Part shown: positions 8,886 through 17,386 of the stretch, one piece after another
Numbering within the stretch: position 1 is the first letter of the stretch
Layout of the letters: each line of letters starts with the position of its first letter
NCBI RefSeq assembly: GCF_020037125.1
Contig: NZ_JAIQDG010000018.1
Span: 62,001-126,000, forward strand
Direction: 5' to 3'
Length of the DNA: 64,000 nucleotides
From: Myxococcus sp. RHSTA-1-4
GTDB lineage: Bacteria > Myxococcota > Myxococcia > Myxococcales > Myxococcaceae
Position numbers and translations under genes: made by a program
The notes under the pieces: generated by a model
The model's database searches: none
Seen by the model: the letters and a program-made list of their open reading frames with translations, nothing else
What the model was told of the DNA's origin: nothing

Positions 8886-8959
8886 GACGGAGTCCTCGGA
8901 ATGGGGTGCGGTCCTCACGACGAGCGGCGGCGCGCGAGGGTGGCGGAGGTCCAACACCG

Positions 8960-9610
8960 CTACGGGGTGGCACGTGTCACTTCGGCCTCGTCACGGATGA
9001 CGAAGGCGACAAGCCTTTTGACGTGGTCCCGGATGTCGCGGGGCCACGGCTGGATGAGCTGGTCGAAGCGCTCGTAGTTCTTCGCGTAGAAGGCCCGGGT
9101 GGCCTCCTCGAAGCCGGGGAGGTCTCCGGCCACGGCGAGCATGAACCGGCCCGCCGCTTCCTGGGACTTCCGCGCCCGCTCGCGGCCCTGCCCGTCGCGC
9201 ATCGCCTCCTCGACGAGCCTTCGCAGCGCCGCGGACGCGCCACTCGGCTGCGCGTTGAGCCACTCCCAGTGGCGGGGCAGGAGAGAGACCTCGCGAGAGA
9301 CAACGCCCAGCTTCGGCCGCCCCGGCCCGCTCCTCCGAGGCTCCTCCGCCTCCTCCCTGGCGGCCCGTGCACGCCGCTCGGCGAGCCCACGCAGGACGTC
9401 CTCGCGAGTCCCCCGCAGGTCCGGGTGCACCGGGTAGCCCGTCGCGTCCTCGTAGATGACGACCGGAGCCACCTCGCCCCCATCCACCCACGCCTTCACC
9501 TTCAGCGCGACCTCCTCCAACCCTCCCGAGGCGATGCAGCGCGCCCCCGCGAAGGCCATGTACCCGGCCCGCGCCACCTGCCCTTCCCCCGCCTGACTGT
9601 CGTGGCTCAA
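8960..9610 (-). CDS. DUF2239 family protein
   Basis: About 216 residues. I chose the TTG at 9610 because AAGGAGG lies 4 nt upstream; the first in-frame ATG is at 9559 (MAFAGARC, where family homology begins). The family block GRPKLGVVSREVSLLPRHWEWL and following helix are present; the pattern (beta-strand, then WLNAQPSGASAALRRLVEEA) resembles a ribbon-helix-helix-like unit, which is my inference. The C-terminal part is helical. The biochemical function of DUF2239 is unknown. Its upstream region carries two strong palindromic sites, so it is likely tightly regulated, possibly by itself. Confidence 0.85.
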   Translation of the reverse strand: MSHDSQAGEGQVARAGYMAFAGARCIASGGLEEVALKVKAWVDGGEVAPVVIYEDATGYPVHPDLRGTREDVLRGLAERRARAAREEAEEPRRSGPGRPKLGVVSREVSLLPRHWEWLNAQPSGASAALRRLVEEAMRDGQGRERARKSQEAAGRFMLAVAGDLPGFEEATRAFYAKNYERFDQLIQPWPRDIRDHVKRLVAFVIRDEAEVTRATP

Positions 9611-9636
9611 GTGCCCTCCTTGCTTCGGCCGGGGCT

Positions 9637-9680
9637 TATTACCCGGGTAATATTCGGCGGTCAATATCACCCGGGTAAAA
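9637..9680 (-). promoter_or_regulatory. twin ACCCGGGT palindromes upstream of the DUF2239 gene
   Basis: TATTACCCGGGTAATA at 9637-9652 is a perfect 16-bp palindrome. A second core, ACCCGGGT at 9669-9676 in the context TATCACCCGGGTAAAA, has its centre 28 bp away. The AT-rich flanks stand out from this GC-rich genome. They sit 27-70 nt before the TTG start of the DUF2239 gene, where an operator or promoter overlap is expected. The protein that binds is not identifiable from sequence. Confidence 0.75.
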
Positions 9681-9997
9681 ACCACGAGCCTTCACGAGGG
9701 GTGGGTTCCGGCCGGGGACACGCCCCTCGTCCGAGCAGGCGCACATACCTGACAGAAGGCTGTCATCGCCGAGGCCCAGGGTAGCGCCATCGAAGCCGCT
9801 CGCCCCGACGCGCACCGCTCACCGGTGCGCCCATCCGAGCCCGGAGACAGGCCGCCATGCTCCCCTTCTTCTTTCCGCTCCTGCCCTTCGCGCTTCCCGC
9901 CGGCCGTGCGCCCATGGGTTCCCGCACGGCGCGTGCCGTAATCTCGTTGCGAGAGGCGGCACCGCGCCCGGTGCCCCCCGGACGCGCGAGGAAGATG
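9681..9997. other. intergenic region between DUF2239 gene and winged-helix gene
   Basis: Divergent promoter region. Beyond the twin palindromes to its left I see no convincing gene; the open frames here are GC-driven. A run of short hydrophobic codons at 9857-9940 is in frame with the next gene but lacks a ribosome site, so I left it out of that gene. Confidence 0.4.
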
Positions 9998-11155
9998 ATG
10001 CCTGGCCGGAAGTCAGCGACCGTGACACCGCGCACCCGGAGCCGTCCGGCCCGGGTGCTCACCCAGCGTGCCCTCAATCGCGCCCTGCTCGAGCGGCAGT
10101 GGCTGCTCCGGCGTGCGAAGCGGTCCGCGCCCGAAGCCATCGAGCACCTGGTGGGCCTGCAGGCCCAATCGCCGAACCCGCCCTACTACGGCCTGTGGAC
10201 GCGGCTGGAGGGCTTCCGGCAGGAGGAGCTGGCCACGCTGCTCCTCGAACGGCAGGTGGTGCGCATCGTGTTGATGCGAGGAACCATCCACCTGGTCACC
10301 GCTGACGACGCGCGGAGGTTGCGGCCCCTGGTGCAACCCATGATGGAGCGCACCCTGCTCGCCCATGCGACGTATGGACGGAGCATCGCGGGCCTGGACC
10401 TGGACGCGCTCGTGGCGGCGGGCCGGGCGCTGGTGGAGGAGGAGCCGCGCACCATGACGGAGCTCGGGGCGCTGCTCGCCGAGCGCTGGCCGGACCGGGA
10501 CCCGAACTCCCTTGCCCAGACCCTCCGCGGCTTCGCGCCCCTGGTCCAGGTGCCGCCGCGTGGCATCTGGGGTGTCGGCGGGCAGACGCGCTGCACCACC
10601 CTGGAGTCGTGGTTGGGCCGTCCGCTCGACTCCAGCATGTCGCTGGAGGACCTGGTCCTGCGCTACCTCGCCGCGTTCGGTCCGGCGACGGCGCAGGACG
10701 TCCAGACCTGGTCCGGCCTCACCCGGCTGAGTGAAACCCTCGAGGGGCTCCGGCCCCGCCTGCGCACCTTCCGCGACGAGCAGGGCCGCGAGCTGTTCGA
10801 CCTGCCCGATGCGCCGCGGCCCGACCCGGACACTCCGGCCCCGGTGCGCTTCCTGCCCGAGTTCGACAACGTGCTCGTCTCTCACGACGACCGCACCCGC
10901 GTCATCTCCGACGAGGACCGCAAGCGCATCGCCACCCGCAACGGCATGGTGCCCGGAGGCCTGCTCGTGGATGGCTTCTTCCGAGGCGTCTGGAAGCTCC
11001 GCCAGAGCCGGGGCACCGCCACGCTGCTCATCGAGCCGTACAAGCGGCTGTCCGCGCAGGAACGCGCCGCCGTCGAGGAGGAGGGAAAGCAACTCCTCGA
11101 CTTCGCCGCCGCCGACGCGAAGGCGCGCGACCTCCAGTTCGCCCGGTTGAAGTGA
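9998..11155 (+). CDS. winged helix DNA-binding domain protein (HTH_42 / PF06224 family)
   Basis: 385 residues from the ATG at 9998, which has GAGGA 5 nt upstream; a GTG at 10022 is an alternative. Family features are seen: LTQRALNRALLERQ at the start, HLVGLQAQSPNPPYYGLWTRL, the VRIVLMRGTIHLV block, and the C-terminal LPEFDNVLVSHDDR and VDGFFRGVW. Related proteins include AlkX/YcaQ-type DNA glycosylases, which unhook interstrand crosslinks, but the catalytic QxQ/QxD motif of YcaQ is not clear beyond QAQ, so activity is uncertain. It converges with the MocR-type gene. Confidence 0.88.
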   Translation: MPGRKSATVTPRTRSRPARVLTQRALNRALLERQWLLRRAKRSAPEAIEHLVGLQAQSPNPPYYGLWTRLEGFRQEELATLLLERQVVRIVLMRGTIHLVTADDARRLRPLVQPMMERTLLAHATYGRSIAGLDLDALVAAGRALVEEEPRTMTELGALLAERWPDRDPNSLAQTLRGFAPLVQVPPRGIWGVGGQTRCTTLESWLGRPLDSSMSLEDLVLRYLAAFGPATAQDVQTWSGLTRLSETLEGLRPRLRTFRDEQGRELFDLPDAPRPDPDTPAPVRFLPEFDNVLVSHDDRTRVISDEDRKRIATRNGMVPGGLLVDGFFRGVWKLRQSRGTATLLIEPYKRLSAQERAAVEEEGKQLLDFAAADAKARDLQFARLK

Positions 11156-11170
11156 GCGGTTCGTGCTGCC

Positions 11171-12691
11171 CTACGCCCCCTGCGAGCGCGTGGAGCGCCG
11201 CGGGCCCGGCGCGGTCGTCCGTCGCGCACTCCCCGCGGACATGGGCACCGCACGGGCGAGCCGGCGCACCGCCTCGGCGAGCTCACGGGGGGTGAGCGAG
11301 GCGAAGCCCAACCGCAGGGCGGGCAGAGGCGTGCCGTCGAAGCTGAAGACGCCGCCGGGCTGCACCGCCACGCCCTCCTCGAGCGCCCGCGCGGCCCACG
11401 CGTATGCATCGAATGGGGTGGGAGCCCACAACGTGAGGCCACCCGCGGGCGGCGTCACCTGCAACGCATGGGGTAGCTCGCGCCCGAGCATCTCCACCAG
11501 CGCGTCGCGCCGCTTCCGGTACTCGCCCCGCACGCGCCGCACGTGACGGGCCACTTCGCCGTCCTCGAGCAGCTCCGCCACCGCGGCCTCCAGCGCGGTT
11601 TCCCCCTGGCGGTCCACCGCCTCGCGCACCGCGAGCGCGCGTTCGATGAAGGCGCGTGGAGCCACGAGGTAGCCCAGGCGCAGGCCGGGCGCGAGCACCT
11701 TGGACAGCGTCCCCACGTACACCACCACCCCGGAGCGGTCGGCGCTGGCCAGCGGCAACACGGGCCTGCCCTCGTAATGGAACTCGTGGTCGTAGTCGTC
11801 CTCGAGCAGCGCCACCCGCTCCCGCGCCGCCCATGCGAGAAGCCGGAGCCTGCGCGCGGCGGAGAGCGTGACGGTGGTGGGGTACTGGTGATGGGGCGTG
11901 AGGTACACGGCGCGCAGGGGCGCCTCCGCATGCGCGCGCGCGAGCGCATCCACGTCCAGGCCCTGCGCGTCCACCGGCACGGGGACGAGGCTGGCGCCGG
12001 CAAGCCGCAACACCTCCCACGCGGGCCGGTAGCCCGGCGTCTCCACCGCCACGCGCGCGCCCGGCGAGAGCAGCGTGCGCGCCGCGAGGTCCAGCGCCGC
12101 CTGGCTGCCCCGGGTGACGAGGAGCCCGTCCTCGTCGAGCGCGAGGCCGCGCGTCTCGGAGAGCATCTGCGCGAGCACGCGGCGCAACCCCGCGTGCCCC
12201 CGGCCGTCCGTGTAGTCGAGCAGCCGCGCTCCCTGGCGGCGGAGGGCCCGGCGGAAGGCGCGCGCGAGCAGCTCGGTGGGGACGAGCCGCGTATCCGGCG
12301 AGCCGGCCCACAGGGCGAGCGCGTGGGGCGGCGGCACCTCACGAGGGTGCGCGCGGCCGGAGAGGGGAAAGCCCGGCGCATCGGGACGCGGGGCCGGGCC
12401 GAGCGGGGAGGCGCCAGCACGCGGACGCGGCTCGGGCAGCGCGAGAGAGATATAGGTGCCCTGTGCGGGGCGCGTCTCCAGCCAGCCCTGTGCCTCGAGC
12501 TCGCGCAGCGCGGCGAGCACCGTGTTGCGGTGCACGCCCAGCTCCCGCGCCAGCGCACGCGAGCTGGGCAGGGGCGCGCCGGGCCGAAGCCGCCCACGCC
12601 GCACGTCCTCCTCCAGCGCGCGCGCAATCTGGAGGAAGAGCGGCACGCCCGAAGCCGGGTCGAGCGAGACGGGGAAGGACCAGGCGCGCAT
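11171..12691 (-). CDS. MocR/PdxR-type transcriptional regulator (GntR HTH fused to class I aminotransferase)
   Basis: 506 residues. Residues about 10-80 form a GntR winged helix (PSSRALARELGVHRNTVLAALRELEAQGWL). The rest is a fold-type I aminotransferase: PHHQYPT at 266-272, EDDYDHEF at 297-304 and the PLP-binding Lys331 in TLSK. Such proteins sense PLP or amine/amino-acid adducts and control nearby genes. The partner GNAT gene ends 8 nt upstream on the same strand, so the two form an operon. Repeated half-sites precede the operon. Confidence 0.93.
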   Translation of the reverse strand: MRAWSFPVSLDPASGVPLFLQIARALEEDVRRGRLRPGAPLPSSRALARELGVHRNTVLAALRELEAQGWLETRPAQGTYISLALPEPRPRAGASPLGPAPRPDAPGFPLSGRAHPREVPPPHALALWAGSPDTRLVPTELLARAFRRALRRQGARLLDYTDGRGHAGLRRVLAQMLSETRGLALDEDGLLVTRGSQAALDLAARTLLSPGARVAVETPGYRPAWEVLRLAGASLVPVPVDAQGLDVDALARAHAEAPLRAVYLTPHHQYPTTVTLSAARRLRLLAWAARERVALLEDDYDHEFHYEGRPVLPLASADRSGVVVYVGTLSKVLAPGLRLGYLVAPRAFIERALAVREAVDRQGETALEAAVAELLEDGEVARHVRRVRGEYRKRRDALVEMLGRELPHALQVTPPAGGLTLWAPTPFDAYAWAARALEEGVAVQPGGVFSFDGTPLPALRLGFASLTPRELAEAVRRLARAVPMSAGSARRTTAPGPRRSTRSQGA

Positions 12692-12699
12692 CGCGGGCC

Positions 12700-13128
12700 C
12701 TAGCCTAGCTCCTCACGGAAGTGGAAGCTGCTGATGTGCATGCCCTCGCGGAAGTAGAAGCGGTGCGCGCGGGTACGGTGCGTGCCGCTGTCGAGCTCGA
12801 GCGTGCGGCAGCCCGCCTCCCGCGCCCGCTCACGCAGCCAGCCGAGCAGACGTGCGCCGTGGCCCCGCGAGCGCAGCTCCCCGTCGGTGACGAGGTCATC
12901 CACATACAGGTGAAGCCCCGTGTGCAGCATCTCGATGAGCCGCCAGCCGGCCACCGCGCGCACCTGCCCATCCTCCCGGACGCAGGTGAGCTGGTAGCCG
13001 CCCGTGGACATGCGGCGCCACATGGTGAGGAACGTGGCCTCATCCAGGTGCGGACGCAGCTGGTGCATCACCCGGAAGCACGCAGCCGCCTCCGCGTCCG
13101 ACCTCACCTCCAACACTTCGACCTTCAT
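12700..13128 (-). CDS. GNAT-family N-acetyltransferase
   Basis: 142 residues from the ATG at 13128, which has AGGAGG 5 nt upstream; longer frames lack a ribosome site. The acetyl-CoA loop is visible as ELRSRGHGARLLGWL (RxxGxG/A), preceded by the LYVDDLVTD strand and followed by LELDSGTHRTRAHRFY. It begins an operon with the MocR-type regulator, so its substrate is probably an amine or amino acid sensed by that regulator. Confidence 0.9.
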   Translation of the reverse strand: MKVEVLEVRSDAEAAACFRVMHQLRPHLDEATFLTMWRRMSTGGYQLTCVREDGQVRAVAGWRLIEMLHTGLHLYVDDLVTDGELRSRGHGARLLGWLRERAREAGCRTLELDSGTHRTRAHRFYFREGMHISSFHFREELG

Positions 13129-13170
13129 CGAGACCTCCTGATGCAAGAGGCCCCGGAGCCTGCGTCCGAG

Positions 13171-13215
13171 CTGGTCTGTCTGAAAGGACCAGAAATGAGA
13201 AATCGGATGGACCAG
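13171..13215 (-). promoter_or_regulatory. candidate MocR operator: three CTGGTCY half-sites
   Basis: On the minus strand CTGGTCC occurs twice as a direct repeat 23 bp apart (13209-13215 and 13186-13192, read as GGACCAG on plus), followed by an inverted AGACCAG (13171-13177). The spacing of about two helical turns and the mixed direct/inverted arrangement fit known MocR-family operators, which have multiple half-sites. It lies 43-87 nt before the GNAT start, in AT-richer DNA. Confidence 0.55.
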
Positions 13216-13253
13216 GCGTCGCTGGCCCGAGCCCACGATGGCCCGGGAGCCTC

Positions 13254-13937
13254 TCAGCGGACGACGGGAACCGGCATTCCCTCGACGACCACCTGCTGCT
13301 TGAGCGGCTGCACGCGGCCGCTCTTGCGCACCTGGAAGGTGGTCTCGACGAGCTGGCTGCCCATCAGCACGGTGGCCACGGCCTCGAAGCCCTCGGCGCC
13401 CTGGGAGACCTGGACGGGGTGGAGCTTCGCGACGGCGTCCGCCTTCTTCGCGCCGAGCGCCGCGTCGGTGTTGGTGGCCGGCAGCCAGACGATGTCCGCC
13501 GCGCCCTCCACCACCTTCTGCTTGCCGCCGTCGGTGTTCGCCACGAAGAACTTCACGTACTCGGCGACCTGCGAGGCGTCCAGCGCGAGCCCCTCGTCCT
13601 GGTTGATCTTGTAGATGGACTGGGGGTCTCCCGCCGTGAGGTTGACGACGTGCTTGCCGTCATCCGCGTACCGGAACTGCAGCGCCCGGTGCGGCAGCCT
13701 CACCTCCGCCTTCAGCAGCTTGAAGCGCTTGTAGAAGCTCAGCGGCTGCGAGGTGAAGGTCGTCGGCTGCCGGCTCATGGTGTCCGCATGCACCGGGTCG
13801 ACCTGGGCGATGCGCTGCAGCGTCTGGGCGTCGGCATTCACCTTCGATTCCTCCATGGGCCCGGCCTTGGGGGACCGGGCGCTTTCACAGTGGAGCACGG
13901 CCAGTGCCAGCGCGACGGCCAGAAGGACCCGGGACAT
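13254..13937 (-). CDS. putative lipoprotein, partner of the HExxH protein
   Basis: 227 residues. The N-terminus MSRVLLAVALALAVLHC is a lipoprotein signal with Cys17. The mature part is mixed alpha/beta with no recognised domain. Its ATG overlaps the upstream stop by one base (TGATG), so expression is coupled to the HExxH protein. The pairing is compatible with enzyme and inhibitor/immunity protein, or with joint export, but neither is shown. Confidence 0.75.
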   Translation of the reverse strand: MSRVLLAVALALAVLHCESARSPKAGPMEESKVNADAQTLQRIAQVDPVHADTMSRQPTTFTSQPLSFYKRFKLLKAEVRLPHRALQFRYADDGKHVVNLTAGDPQSIYKINQDEGLALDASQVAEYVKFFVANTDGGKQKVVEGAADIVWLPATNTDAALGAKKADAVAKLHPVQVSQGAEGFEAVATVLMGSQLVETTFQVRKSGRVQPLKQQVVVEGMPVPVVR

Positions 13938-14773
13938 CAGGGCGTCGTCGGGTGGTTGCTGTCCCAGGCCGAGCCGTAATAGTCGGGGTAGTTCTGGCCG
14001 TTGGTGCTGGTCACGACCTTGCCCGTCTTGAAGCCATCCAGGACGGCATCGTACCCCGCCTTCTCGCCAATGGCACGAAGCTCATCGGCCGTCAGGTCCG
14101 GGTCCTTCTTCTTGGCGTCGTCCACGGCCTTCTTGTAGGCGTCGTTGTACTCCGTCTCCAGCGGGAAGGAGGCCGTCACGTTCTTGCCGTTGGCCACCAG
14201 CTCGTTCTTCGCCTTGATGCTGTCGACGGTGCCGCGCACCTCCTCGTCCAGCATCTTCTGCACGTAGTCCGCGCGCGTGTCGTTGACGATGTCGGCCTTC
14301 GGACCGTCGATGCTCGCCTTGGCGTGGTTGATCTCATGGACGAGCGTGAGCGCCGCCTCCTGAGGATCCTGGCTGCGGTCGATGACGATCTTGTTGCCGT
14401 CCCAGTAGGAACCGCCGCCGTCGGCGAACTCGACCGGAATCTTCTTGTCCTCGAGGTACTTCACGGCCTCGGCGCCGGTCGGCGAGTCCGCGAGGATGTC
14501 CTTCACGTCCTTGAGCTTCTGCGCGTCCTTCGCCGCCTGGACCGCCTTCTGGACGATCTCCCCGACGCCGCCCGCGACTCCGCCCCAGATGCCCTCGACG
14601 CCTTCCTTGACCTTCTCGAAGGCGTCCTTGAAGAAGTCGCCCACCGGTCCGGGCTGGGACGCGGTGTTGGAGGTCTCGGTCGCCGCCGGGCGAGGGCTCA
14701 CGGGCGCCTGAGGAGCCCGCGTCTCAGTCGTCTGCGCCGGGCGGCTGCCACGGCCAATTCCGTCAACACCCAT
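13937..14773 (-). CDS. HExxH-motif protein (putative zinc metallopeptidase, possibly exported)
   Basis: 278 residues from the ATG at 14773 with GGGAGAG upstream. The first 45 residues are polar and Pro/Thr-rich, then an amphipathic helical stretch rich in Gly and Val (50-90). The putative active site is VHEINH at 145-150, followed by acidic helices (DEEVRGTVDSIKAK) that could give the third zinc ligand. The preceding strand (NKIVIDRSQDP) resembles effector-type M91 peptidases, but this is a resemblance only. There is no Sec signal. A lipoprotein gene follows with a 1-base overlap. Confidence 0.72.
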   Translation of the reverse strand: MGVDGIGRGSRPAQTTETRAPQAPVSPRPAATETSNTASQPGPVGDFFKDAFEKVKEGVEGIWGGVAGGVGEIVQKAVQAAKDAQKLKDVKDILADSPTGAEAVKYLEDKKIPVEFADGGGSYWDGNKIVIDRSQDPQEAALTLVHEINHAKASIDGPKADIVNDTRADYVQKMLDEEVRGTVDSIKAKNELVANGKNVTASFPLETEYNDAYKKAVDDAKKKDPDLTADELRAIGEKAGYDAVLDGFKTGKVVTSTNGQNYPDYYGSAWDSNHPTTP

Positions 14774-14956
14774 GATTGCTCTCCCAGGAAGGATTCGACT
14801 CCACGTCCCTATCATCGGGAAATGCCACCCCGGTGTTGCGTGCCATCCTACATGAGCGCCAGGGTGGATTCCGGGCCCCTTGAAAACCCCAGCCTTCTTC
14901 GAGGGTTGCGGGCCCGCTGGAGCGCCGCGCAGACATCCGGTGGGACCTGGGACACC

Positions 14957-15460
14957 ATGCGTGCCATGCGATCTCCCCTCCTGCTCTGCATCCTCCTGCT
15001 GTCCTTCGGCTGCGCGCGCTCCGTGGAGCCCATGGGCCGTGCCCGGGACGCGGCGCCGGCGGAAGCCAGCGGCGCGGGAGCCGATGACGCGGGACAACAT
15101 GCCGGAGCGGAGGCGCAGGAACTCCAGGCTCCCGGGCAGCGCCCCCACGCGCCGGACGCCACGACAAGTCCGGAGACGCGCGACGCGGGGCGTCAGGCGG
15201 ACACCTCCGCCGCGGAGTGTCGAAGCGACGACGACTGCACCCTCACGCTGGTGCCCGAGGGGGACTGCTGCCCTCGACTGTGCGTGGGGCGCGCGGTGCC
15301 GGCGGCGGAGGGCTTGAGGCTGGACGAGCGCCAGCGCGCCTGTGAGGAGAGCGGCCGGGCCTGCCCGGACCCGGTGTGCGCGCGTCCTCGTACCCGCCCC
15401 GTGCCGGTGTGCACTGGAGGTCGTTGCACGACGCGAATGGTTCCGATGGAAGAGCGCTGA
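14957..15460 (+). CDS. Cys-rich lipoprotein
   Basis: 167 residues; the ATG at 14957 or 14966 could be used. A lipobox-like LLLSFGC ends the signal peptide. An Asp/Ala/Glu-rich spacer follows, then a Cys-rich domain with CRSDDDC, DCCPRLC and CPDPVC patterns, similar to other small myxobacterial disulphide-rich surface lipoproteins in this window. Function unknown. Confidence 0.75.
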   Translation: MRAMRSPLLLCILLLSFGCARSVEPMGRARDAAPAEASGAGADDAGQHAGAEAQELQAPGQRPHAPDATTSPETRDAGRQADTSAAECRSDDDCTLTLVPEGDCCPRLCVGRAVPAAEGLRLDERQRACEESGRACPDPVCARPRTRPVPVCTGGRCTTRMVPMEER

Positions 15461-15536
15461 CTTCCCCCAAGTACGAGGCTCCGAAGTACGCTGGCAGCGC
15501 AGATGGTGGTTCTTCCACGCCCCTTGGGAGGGACAC

Positions 15537-16133
15537 ATGAAGCGCTGGAGTGTGGTGATGGCAGTGGTCGCGCTGTGTGCGGGCTGCGAAGGAAAGAAGG
15601 AGGACCGGCCCGCGCGCGCGCAGTTGCGCAGGACAGGGCCCGCGACGGTGGAGGTCGTCCCGCTCGAGGGACAGCTCCCCTTCTGCATGCTCTACACGGT
15701 GTCCGAGAAGGGGGTCATCCGGCAGCTGACGCTGACGCGGGAGAACCGCTCCATCCGGTGCGACCCGAACCGGCCCGTGGCCAACACGAGCTTCCGCATC
15801 CCCGTGCAGGAGGGGAAGGTGCGGATGTACGTCTTCTTCTCCGACGACCGCATTCCCGCGGGCCCGGTGGCGCAGCAGCTCTATGACCTGCGCGGGCAGG
15901 AGCGCATCAACGCCATGGACCTGCGCCTGCCCGGGCGCGTGTTCGTGGAGACGCTGGAGTTCACCCCCGAGGAGTCCGCCCCGCCCGTGACGGGTGGCGT
16001 GGTCGGCGCGGGTGGCGAGGTCGTCGACGGCGGCACGAACGGCAATGGAGGCGGAGCGCTCGGCGCGGGCGCCCCGGTGCTCCCGGATGGCGGCACCACG
16101 GGCGGCCCGGCCGCCACGGAAGAAGCGCCCTGA
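15537..16133 (+). CDS. putative lipoprotein, unknown function
   Basis: 198 residues from the ATG at 15537, with GGGAGGG 5 nt upstream. The signal MKRWSVVMAVVALCAGC has a lipobox with Cys17. The middle is beta-rich (residues 35-150), and the last 50 residues are a Gly/Ala/Pro linker-like tail. No family recognised. Confidence 0.8.
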   Translation: MKRWSVVMAVVALCAGCEGKKEDRPARAQLRRTGPATVEVVPLEGQLPFCMLYTVSEKGVIRQLTLTRENRSIRCDPNRPVANTSFRIPVQEGKVRMYVFFSDDRIPAGPVAQQLYDLRGQERINAMDLRLPGRVFVETLEFTPEESAPPVTGGVVGAGGEVVDGGTNGNGGGALGAGAPVLPDGGTTGGPAATEEAP

Positions 16134-16142
16134 ATCCTCCCG

Positions 16143-16162
16143 GGGGAGGCACACGCCTCCCC
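16143..16162. terminator. bidirectional hairpin between convergent genes
   Basis: GGGGAGGC at 16143-16150 and GCCTCCCC at 16155-16162 pair perfectly around an ACAC loop. It lies 9 nt after the lipoprotein stop and 16 nt from the end of the convergent dehydrogenase gene, so it can serve both. Confidence 0.7.
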
Positions 16163-16178
16163 GAAGCACGAGCCCGCG

Positions 16179-17363
16179 TCAGAAGGCCTCGCGGGCCATG
16201 GCCAGCAGGTCGGCCTCGGTCACCTTGCGCGGGTTGCCCAGGTGCGAGGCGTCCTGGAAGGCCTTGTCCGCGATTCTCGGCAGGTCCTTCTCCTGCACGC
16301 CCACGTCGCGCAGGCGCGCGGGGATGCCGATGGCGGCGTTGAGCTTGCGCACGCGGTCGATGGCGTTGCTCGCGAGCACCTCCTCGCGCGCGTTGGACGT
16401 GTCACCCATGGCCACCGCCACCCGGGCCAGCCGCGCCGTGCAGACCGCGCGGTTGAACTCCATCACCACGGGCAGGACGATGGCGTTGGACAGGCCGTGG
16501 TGCACGCCGGAGATGGGCGTGAGCGCGTGCGCCAGCGCGTGGCAGGCGCCCAGGCCCTTCTGGAAGGCCATGGCCCCCTCCATGGCCGCCACCATCATGT
16601 CCGTGCGCGCGGCCAGGTTGCCGCCCTCACGCACCGCCGTCACCAGCGAGCGCCCCACGCGGTGGATGCCGTCGATGGCCACCGCGTCCGCCAGCGGGTG
16701 GAAGCCGTTCGCCAGGTACGCCTCCAGGCAGTGGGTGAAGGCGTCCATGCCCGTGGCGGCGGTGACTCCGGGCGGCAGCCCCAGCGTCAGCTCCGGGTCG
16801 CAGATGGCCGCCTTCGGCAGCAGGTACGGGCTGAAGATGACCGTCTTGCGGCCCGTGTCCTCCAGCGTCACCACGCCCGAGCGCCCCACCTCGGAGCCGG
16901 TGCCCGCGGTGGTGGGAATCGCGATGAGCGGGGGCAGGTCGTCACGCACGTACTGGTCGCCGCCCTTCGCGTCGTCATAGCGGCTGAGCGGAGGCTCGTG
17001 CGTGGTGAGCAACTGCACCAGCTTGCCCGCGTCCAGCGCGCTGCCGCCGCCCAGCGCGACGATGCCGTCACAGCCCGCGCTCCGGTAGGCCTCCAGGCCG
17101 GCGAAGACGTCGCGCTCGGTGGGGTTGGGCTCCACGCGGTCGAAGACGGCGCACTCGAAGCCGGCGGTCTTCATCACCTCCAGCACGCGCGCGGCCAGCC
17201 CCGCCTTCACCACGCCCGCGTCCGTCACCAGCAGCGGGCGCTTCATCTGGAGGCGCTTCGCCTGCGCGGGCAACCGCTGCAAGGCCCCGGCGCCGAAGAC
17301 GATGCGCGTGGGCCACGCCATCTCGGTGACACGTGGCTCGGTGGGGATGTCGAACGGCTTCAT
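16179..17363 (-). CDS. iron-containing alcohol dehydrogenase
   Basis: 394 residues. I chose the ATG at 17363 (AAGGAG 7 nt upstream); an ATG at 17387 overlapping the upstream stop is possible. Family III motifs are present: GGGSALDAGK (nucleotide binding), TTAGTGSEV, and the metal-binding histidines in the CHALAHALTPISGVHHG segment. It follows the glutamine-synthetase-like gene in the same operon, so it may oxidise or reduce an amino-alcohol or aldehyde from that pathway. Confidence 0.93.
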   Translation of the reverse strand: MKPFDIPTEPRVTEMAWPTRIVFGAGALQRLPAQAKRLQMKRPLLVTDAGVVKAGLAARVLEVMKTAGFECAVFDRVEPNPTERDVFAGLEAYRSAGCDGIVALGGGSALDAGKLVQLLTTHEPPLSRYDDAKGGDQYVRDDLPPLIAIPTTAGTGSEVGRSGVVTLEDTGRKTVIFSPYLLPKAAICDPELTLGLPPGVTAATGMDAFTHCLEAYLANGFHPLADAVAIDGIHRVGRSLVTAVREGGNLAARTDMMVAAMEGAMAFQKGLGACHALAHALTPISGVHHGLSNAIVLPVVMEFNRAVCTARLARVAVAMGDTSNAREEVLASNAIDRVRKLNAAIGIPARLRDVGVQEKDLPRIADKAFQDASHLGNPRKVTEADLLAMAREAF

Positions 17364-17386
17364 CTCGGACTCCTTCGTCGGGCTCA

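Noticed and set aside
12700-13236. Longer 178-aa form of the GNAT protein
   Set aside because: The extra 36 residues do not look like protein and include the operator repeats; AGGAGG precedes the ATG at 13128.
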